NCBI GenBank assembly: GCA_964606695.1
Contig: CAZSHG010000017.1
Span: 1 to 64,000 of the forward strand
Source: CAZSHG01 sp964606695 [NCBI: uncultured bacterium]
Lineage (GTDB): Bacteria; UBP14; UBA6098
Direction of reading: 5' to 3'
DNA length: 64,000 bases
Below, one piece after another: positions 60,741-64,000 of this stretch (the stretch's first letter is position 1; every line of letters begins with the position of its first letter). A program made the translations under genes and the position numbers. The notes under the pieces were generated by a model. The model had not been told where the DNA came from and ran no database searches. It saw nothing but the letters and a program-made list of their open reading frames with translations.

Positions 60741-63700
60741 TTATTCTTCTTTAGCCCATGAGAAGTCCATCTCGGATAACTGCTTGTAGAGATTCCAGCG
60801 TTTATCGACGTCGTGCTGAGCCAGTTTCGCGAGATAGGCCGCTCTTTCTTTGTCGATCGTTTTGAGAACCCTATACCTATTTTCGCTATACATATAGTCC
60901 TCTACGGGAATGGAGGGTTTTTTGCAATCGAGTTGAAGCGGATTAAGTCCCTGTTGCACGCGCCGCGGATCGTAACGGTAAAGCAACCAGTGCCCGGAAT
61001 CTACCGCTTTCTTCTGCTCGTCCAACTGTTTGACCATATTTATTCCGTGCGCGATACACGGGCTGTAGCAGATAACGATGGACGGGCCGTCGTAGTTTTC
61101 GGCTTCTACCAGTGCTTTTACCGTCTGGTTCGGGTTAGCGCCCATCGCAATCTGGGCTACGTAAACATAGCCGTAGCTCTGAGCCATCATGCCCAGATCT
61201 TTCTTCGGCATGTTTTTGCCGGCGAAAGCGAACTTCGCGGTGCTTCCGCGGCTGGTCGCCTTGGACATCTGGCCGCCGGTATTGGAGTAAACCTCGGTAT
61301 CGAGCACGAGTGCGTTTACGTTCTTACCGGATGCAAGAACATGGTCGAGGCCGCCGTAGCCGATATCATAGGCCCAACCGTCTCCGCCGAAAATCCATAC
61401 TGATTTGCGAACGAGATAGTCGGCCAGCGATTCCATATATTTGTCGTCGTTTTTGAGAGCCAATTTTTTGAGTCGCTCGACATTCTTGCGCTGGGTTTCT
61501 ATTCCGGCGTCGGTCGATTGATCCATTTCCAGGATTTCCTTTTTCAGATCGCCCGGGGCATAATCGGCGTTCTCCAGCCATTCCCTGGCCTGCGTTTCCA
61601 GCCTATCGGTAGTCAACCTGAATCCGTAGCCGATTTCTGCGGCATCTTCGAACAGAGAGTTCGTCCATGCGGGGCCGAGACCGTCTGCGCGCTTGCAGTA
61701 AGGCGTCGTCGGCAGGTTGCCGCCGTAGATACTGGAACATCCCGTTGCGTTGGAGATAAGCGCTCTGTCGCCGAACAGTTGAGTAACCAGCTTGACATAA
61801 GGCGTCTCGCCGCAACCGGCACATGCACCGCTGAATTCGAACAGCGGGCGTATAAGCTGGCTACCTTTCACGGTTTGTTTCTTGATCTTATCCTGTTCGA
61901 CTTCCGGGAGAGTCAGGAAGAAATCCCAATTCTCCGCTTCGGGTTCCCGAAGCTCGAATTGACGTTCCATGCGTAGCGCTTTGCGTTCGGGGTCTTCCCT
62001 GTCTTTGCCGGGGCAGACTTCCACACAAAGATCGCAACCGGTGCAATCTTCCGGGGCGATCTGGACAGTGTATTTCATGCCCTCTAAACCTTTGCCTCTT
62101 GGATCGGCCGACTTGAAGGTTTCCGGCGCATCCTCGAGCATATCCTCATCGTAGTATTTCATCCGAATAGTGCCGTGTGGGCAAACAAGGCTACATAGAC
62201 CACACTGGATGCAAAGTTCTTTTTCCCATACAGGAATTTCCACCGCGACGTTGCGTTTTTCATATTGCGTTGTCCCCGTGGGCCACTGGCCGTTAGCGGG
62301 CATCTGCGACACTTTGATGTCGTCGCCTTCCAGCGCGATAATCTTCGCTGTAACTTCCTTAACAAATTCCGGTGCGTGTTCCGGAACCGTGGGTGGCATT
62401 TCGATTTCGCAGGTCGGTTCGGGTGGAACTTCCACTTCGTGGATGTTTTCGAGAGCTTTATCCACGGCGGCGAAATTCTTCTCCACGACCTCTTTGCCCT
62501 TCTTGCCGTAGGTCTTCTGGATATGATCCTTGATCAGCTTGACCGCTTCGTCGATTGGGATTATTTCCGCGATCTTGAAGAAAGCGGTCTGCATGATAGT
62601 GTTGATTCGTGCTCCCAGATACAGCTCTTTAGCCAGGTCGATAGCGTTGATTATGTAGAATTTCGCCTTCTTTTCGATGATCTGACACTGGACTTTTTTC
62701 GGCAATTTTTCCCATGTTTCCTTCGGGCCAAACGGCGAATTCAGCAGGAATGTTCCGCCCTCTTTGAGACTCTTGAGCATATCGTATTTTTCGATAAAAG
62801 ACCAATTGTGACAGCCCACTAAATCAGAGTCCTGGCAGAGATATGTGGATTTGATAGGTCTGTCCGAGAAACGCACGTGGCTTGTGGTTCTGGCACCGGC
62901 CTTCTTGGAATCGTACACGAAGTAGCCCTGCGCGTATTTGTCCGTGGCTTCGGATATGATCTTGATTGTGTTCTTGTTCGCGCCGACCGTGCCGTCGGAA
63001 CCGAGTCCCCAGAACATCGCCTGGTAAGCGTCGGTGCATTCGGTGGTTACATCTTCTCTCCACTCGAGGCTGGAATCTGTAACGTCGTCGTAGATACCCA
63101 CGGTGAAGTGGTTTTTGGGTTTATCCTTATCGAGATTATCGAATACCGCTTTAACCATGCCGGGTGTGAATTCTTTCGAGGATAATCCGAAACGCCCGCC
63201 GACGGTTGCCGGCCTTTCCTTGAACGGCGCTGAACCGTCCGCCAGCATTTCATCGATTGCCGCTACGGTATCTTCGTAAAGCGGTTCGCCAATACATCCG
63301 GGTTCTTTAGTTCTGTCCAGTGCGGCGATTTTCTTGACCGATGAAGGCAGTGCTTTGGCGAGATGTTCAACGCTGAAAGGCCTATATAACCTCACTTTGA
63401 TAACGCCAACTTTCTCGCCGTCTGCGACCATGGCCTGAACTGTCTCGTCGGCTGTTTCCATACCGCTTCCCATCAGCAAGATGACTTTCTCCGCGTCCGG
63501 TGCGCCGACATACTGGAACAGCTCGTATTTGCGTCCGGTCAGCTTCTCGAACTTACGCATATATTTCTCTACGATCCCGGGTGCCGCGAGATAATACGGA
63601 TTAACCGTCTCGCGCCCCTGGAAATAGACGTCCGGGTTCTGGCTTGTGCCGCTGATCATGGGGTGATCTGGCGAAAGAGCCGCCTTGCGTTGCTGAATAA

Positions 63701-64000
63701 CAAATTCGTCCTCGACCATCTCCCGCATGTCGTCTTTGGTAAGCACTTCGATCTTCTGAATCTCGTGGCTCGACCGGAAACCGTCGAAGAAATGTAAGAA
63801 AGGTAACCTGCATTCCAGGCTTGCCGCGGTGGAAATCAGAGAAATATCCATCACTTCCTGAATACTGCCCGATGGCATCATGCAATAACCCGTAGTCCGG
63901 CAGTTCATGACGTCCGAATGGTCGCCGAAAATCGACAGTGCCTGGCATGCCAGTGACCTTGCCGCAATATGGAAGACCGTCGGAAGCAGTTCCGCCGCGA
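60741..64000 (-). CDS. nifJ: Pyruvate:ferredoxin (flavodoxin) oxidoreductase, single chain; N-terminus outside the window
   Basis: The frame stays open to the last base; about 1085 residues are visible of an expected ~1190, so roughly the first hundred residues are missing. The visible part starts within the pyrimidine/pyruvate-binding domain (VFHIAARSLACQALSIFGDHSDVM). It continues with the gamma domain (FLLNSPFGPKETWEKLP) and the two-cluster ferredoxin domain (CIQCGLCSLVCPHG and CTGCDLCVEVCPGK). The TPP-binding domain ends the chain (GACAGCGETPYVKLVTQLFG, SNATGCSSIYGG, WIFGGDGWAYDIGYGGLDHVLASG, DTEVYSNTGGQMSKAT). It oxidises pyruvate to acetyl-CoA and CO2 and reduces ferredoxin, a central step of anaerobic metabolism. 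Confidence 0.97.
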   Translation of the reverse strand, partial: AAELLPTVFHIAARSLACQALSIFGDHSDVMNCRTTGYCMMPSGSIQEVMDISLISTAASLECRLPFLHFFDGFRSSHEIQKIEVLTKDDMREMVEDEFVIQQRKAALSPDHPMISGTSQNPDVYFQGRETVNPYYLAAPGIVEKYMRKFEKLTGRKYELFQYVGAPDAEKVILLMGSGMETADETVQAMVADGEKVGVIKVRLYRPFSVEHLAKALPSSVKKIAALDRTKEPGCIGEPLYEDTVAAIDEMLADGSAPFKERPATVGGRFGLSSKEFTPGMVKAVFDNLDKDKPKNHFTVGIYDDVTDSSLEWREDVTTECTDAYQAMFWGLGSDGTVGANKNTIKIISEATDKYAQGYFVYDSKKAGARTTSHVRFSDRPIKSTYLCQDSDLVGCHNWSFIEKYDMLKSLKEGGTFLLNSPFGPKETWEKLPKKVQCQIIEKKAKFYIINAIDLAKELYLGARINTIMQTAFFKIAEIIPIDEAVKLIKDHIQKTYGKKGKEVVEKNFAAVDKALENIHEVEVPPEPTCEIEMPPTVPEHAPEFVKEVTAKIIALEGDDIKVSQMPANGQWPTGTTQYEKRNVAVEIPVWEKELCIQCGLCSLVCPHGTIRMKYYDEDMLEDAPETFKSADPRGKGLEGMKYTVQIAPEDCTGCDLCVEVCPGKDREDPERKALRMERQFELREPEAENWDFFLTLPEVEQDKIKKQTVKGSQLIRPLFEFSGACAGCGETPYVKLVTQLFGDRALISNATGCSSIYGGNLPTTPYCKRADGLGPAWTNSLFEDAAEIGYGFRLTTDRLETQAREWLENADYAPGDLKKEILEMDQSTDAGIETQRKNVERLKKLALKNDDKYMESLADYLVRKSVWIFGGDGWAYDIGYGGLDHVLASGKNVNALVLDTEVYSNTGGQMSKATSRGSTAKFAFAGKNMPKKDLGMMAQSYGYVYVAQIAMGANPNQTVKALVEAENYDGPSIVICYSPCIAHGINMVKQLDEQKKAVDSGHWLLYRYDPRRVQQGLNPLQLDCKKPSIPVEDYMYSENRYRVLKTIDKERAAYLAKLAQHDVDKRWNLYKQLSEMDFSWAKEE

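Noticed and set aside
61518-62822. Open plus-strand frames opposite nifJ
   Set aside because: Shadows of the conserved nifJ frame; no ribosome sites or domains.

Overview
The window looks like chromosomal DNA of an uncultured, probably anaerobic, Gram-negative-type bacterium of the FCB / candidate-phylum kind (WOR-3, TA06, Cloacimonadota or a relative). This is an inference from four things. Six secreted proteins end in a 'NPFN ... DxNGR ... SGIY' C-terminal sorting domain. There is a single-chain pyruvate:ferredoxin oxidoreductase. A bacterial V-type ATPase carries a sodium-binding signature. A geranylgeranyl-reductase-like flavoprotein is fused to a ferredoxin domain. No rRNA, phage or CRISPR locus is present. 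Three tRNA genes (Pro-GGG, Thr-CGT, Phe-GAA) were read from the sequence.

Layout. 1-3.6 kb: two secreted surface proteins on the minus strand, a seven-fold repeat protein cut by the window edge and a PGRP-type amidase. Both carry palindromic repeat sequence inserted in frame in their sorting domains. 3.8-11 kb: a membrane protein with an excisionase-type regulator, a NagZ-like GH3 enzyme, a solitary NMT1-type binding protein overlapping a Cache-HAMP-PAS histidine kinase, a COG2426 exporter, a glycosyltransferase and tRNA-Pro. 11.3-15.6 kb: a secreted beta-propeller glycosidase and a secreted subtilase. 16.4-20.4 kb: rseP, a sigma-54 activator, a ytfI-ytfJ-like pair and rpsT. 20.4-30.5 kb: mostly minus strand, with a ferredoxin-GGR fusion, a TrkA/TrkH potassium system, an aromatic amino acid ammonia-lyase, a solitary Y1-transposase-like gene, an MBL hydrolase, two tRNAs, and an EIIA-type sensor next to a cation/proton antiporter. 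30.6-39.6 kb: a lipoprotein, ALDH7, a DivIVA protein, purine nucleoside phosphorylase, then a tightly overlapping hsp20-lon-M14 peptidase-arsR chain with a clear terminator.

39.8-54 kb is the most unusual region: one long minus-strand V-ATPase operon in the enterococcal order (H/F-I-K-E-C-F/G-A-B-D) followed by a UspA gene. It is interrupted three times by defence-like genes. Between I and K lies a restriction-modification cassette: a cytosine-N4-type methyltransferase fused to a catalytically dead SNase-like domain, a GIY-YIG-like protein and an MjaI-type endonuclease. Between F and A lies a HEPN/MNT pair. Between A and B lies a PD-(D/E)XK + RAMA protein, followed by a strict 21-bp tandem repeat. 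The inserted genes are visibly richer in A+T and sit with short gaps or start/stop overlaps, so they are probably co-transcribed with the ATPase.

54-57 kb: a bactofilin-M23 peptidase-ParB-ParA cluster preceded by a short intergenic region with three DnaA-box-like sequences and two palindromes, possibly origin-proximal. 57.1-60.7 kb: a secreted protein under a near-consensus promoter, then two envelope proteins. 60.7-64 kb: the C-terminal part of NifJ, running off the window end.
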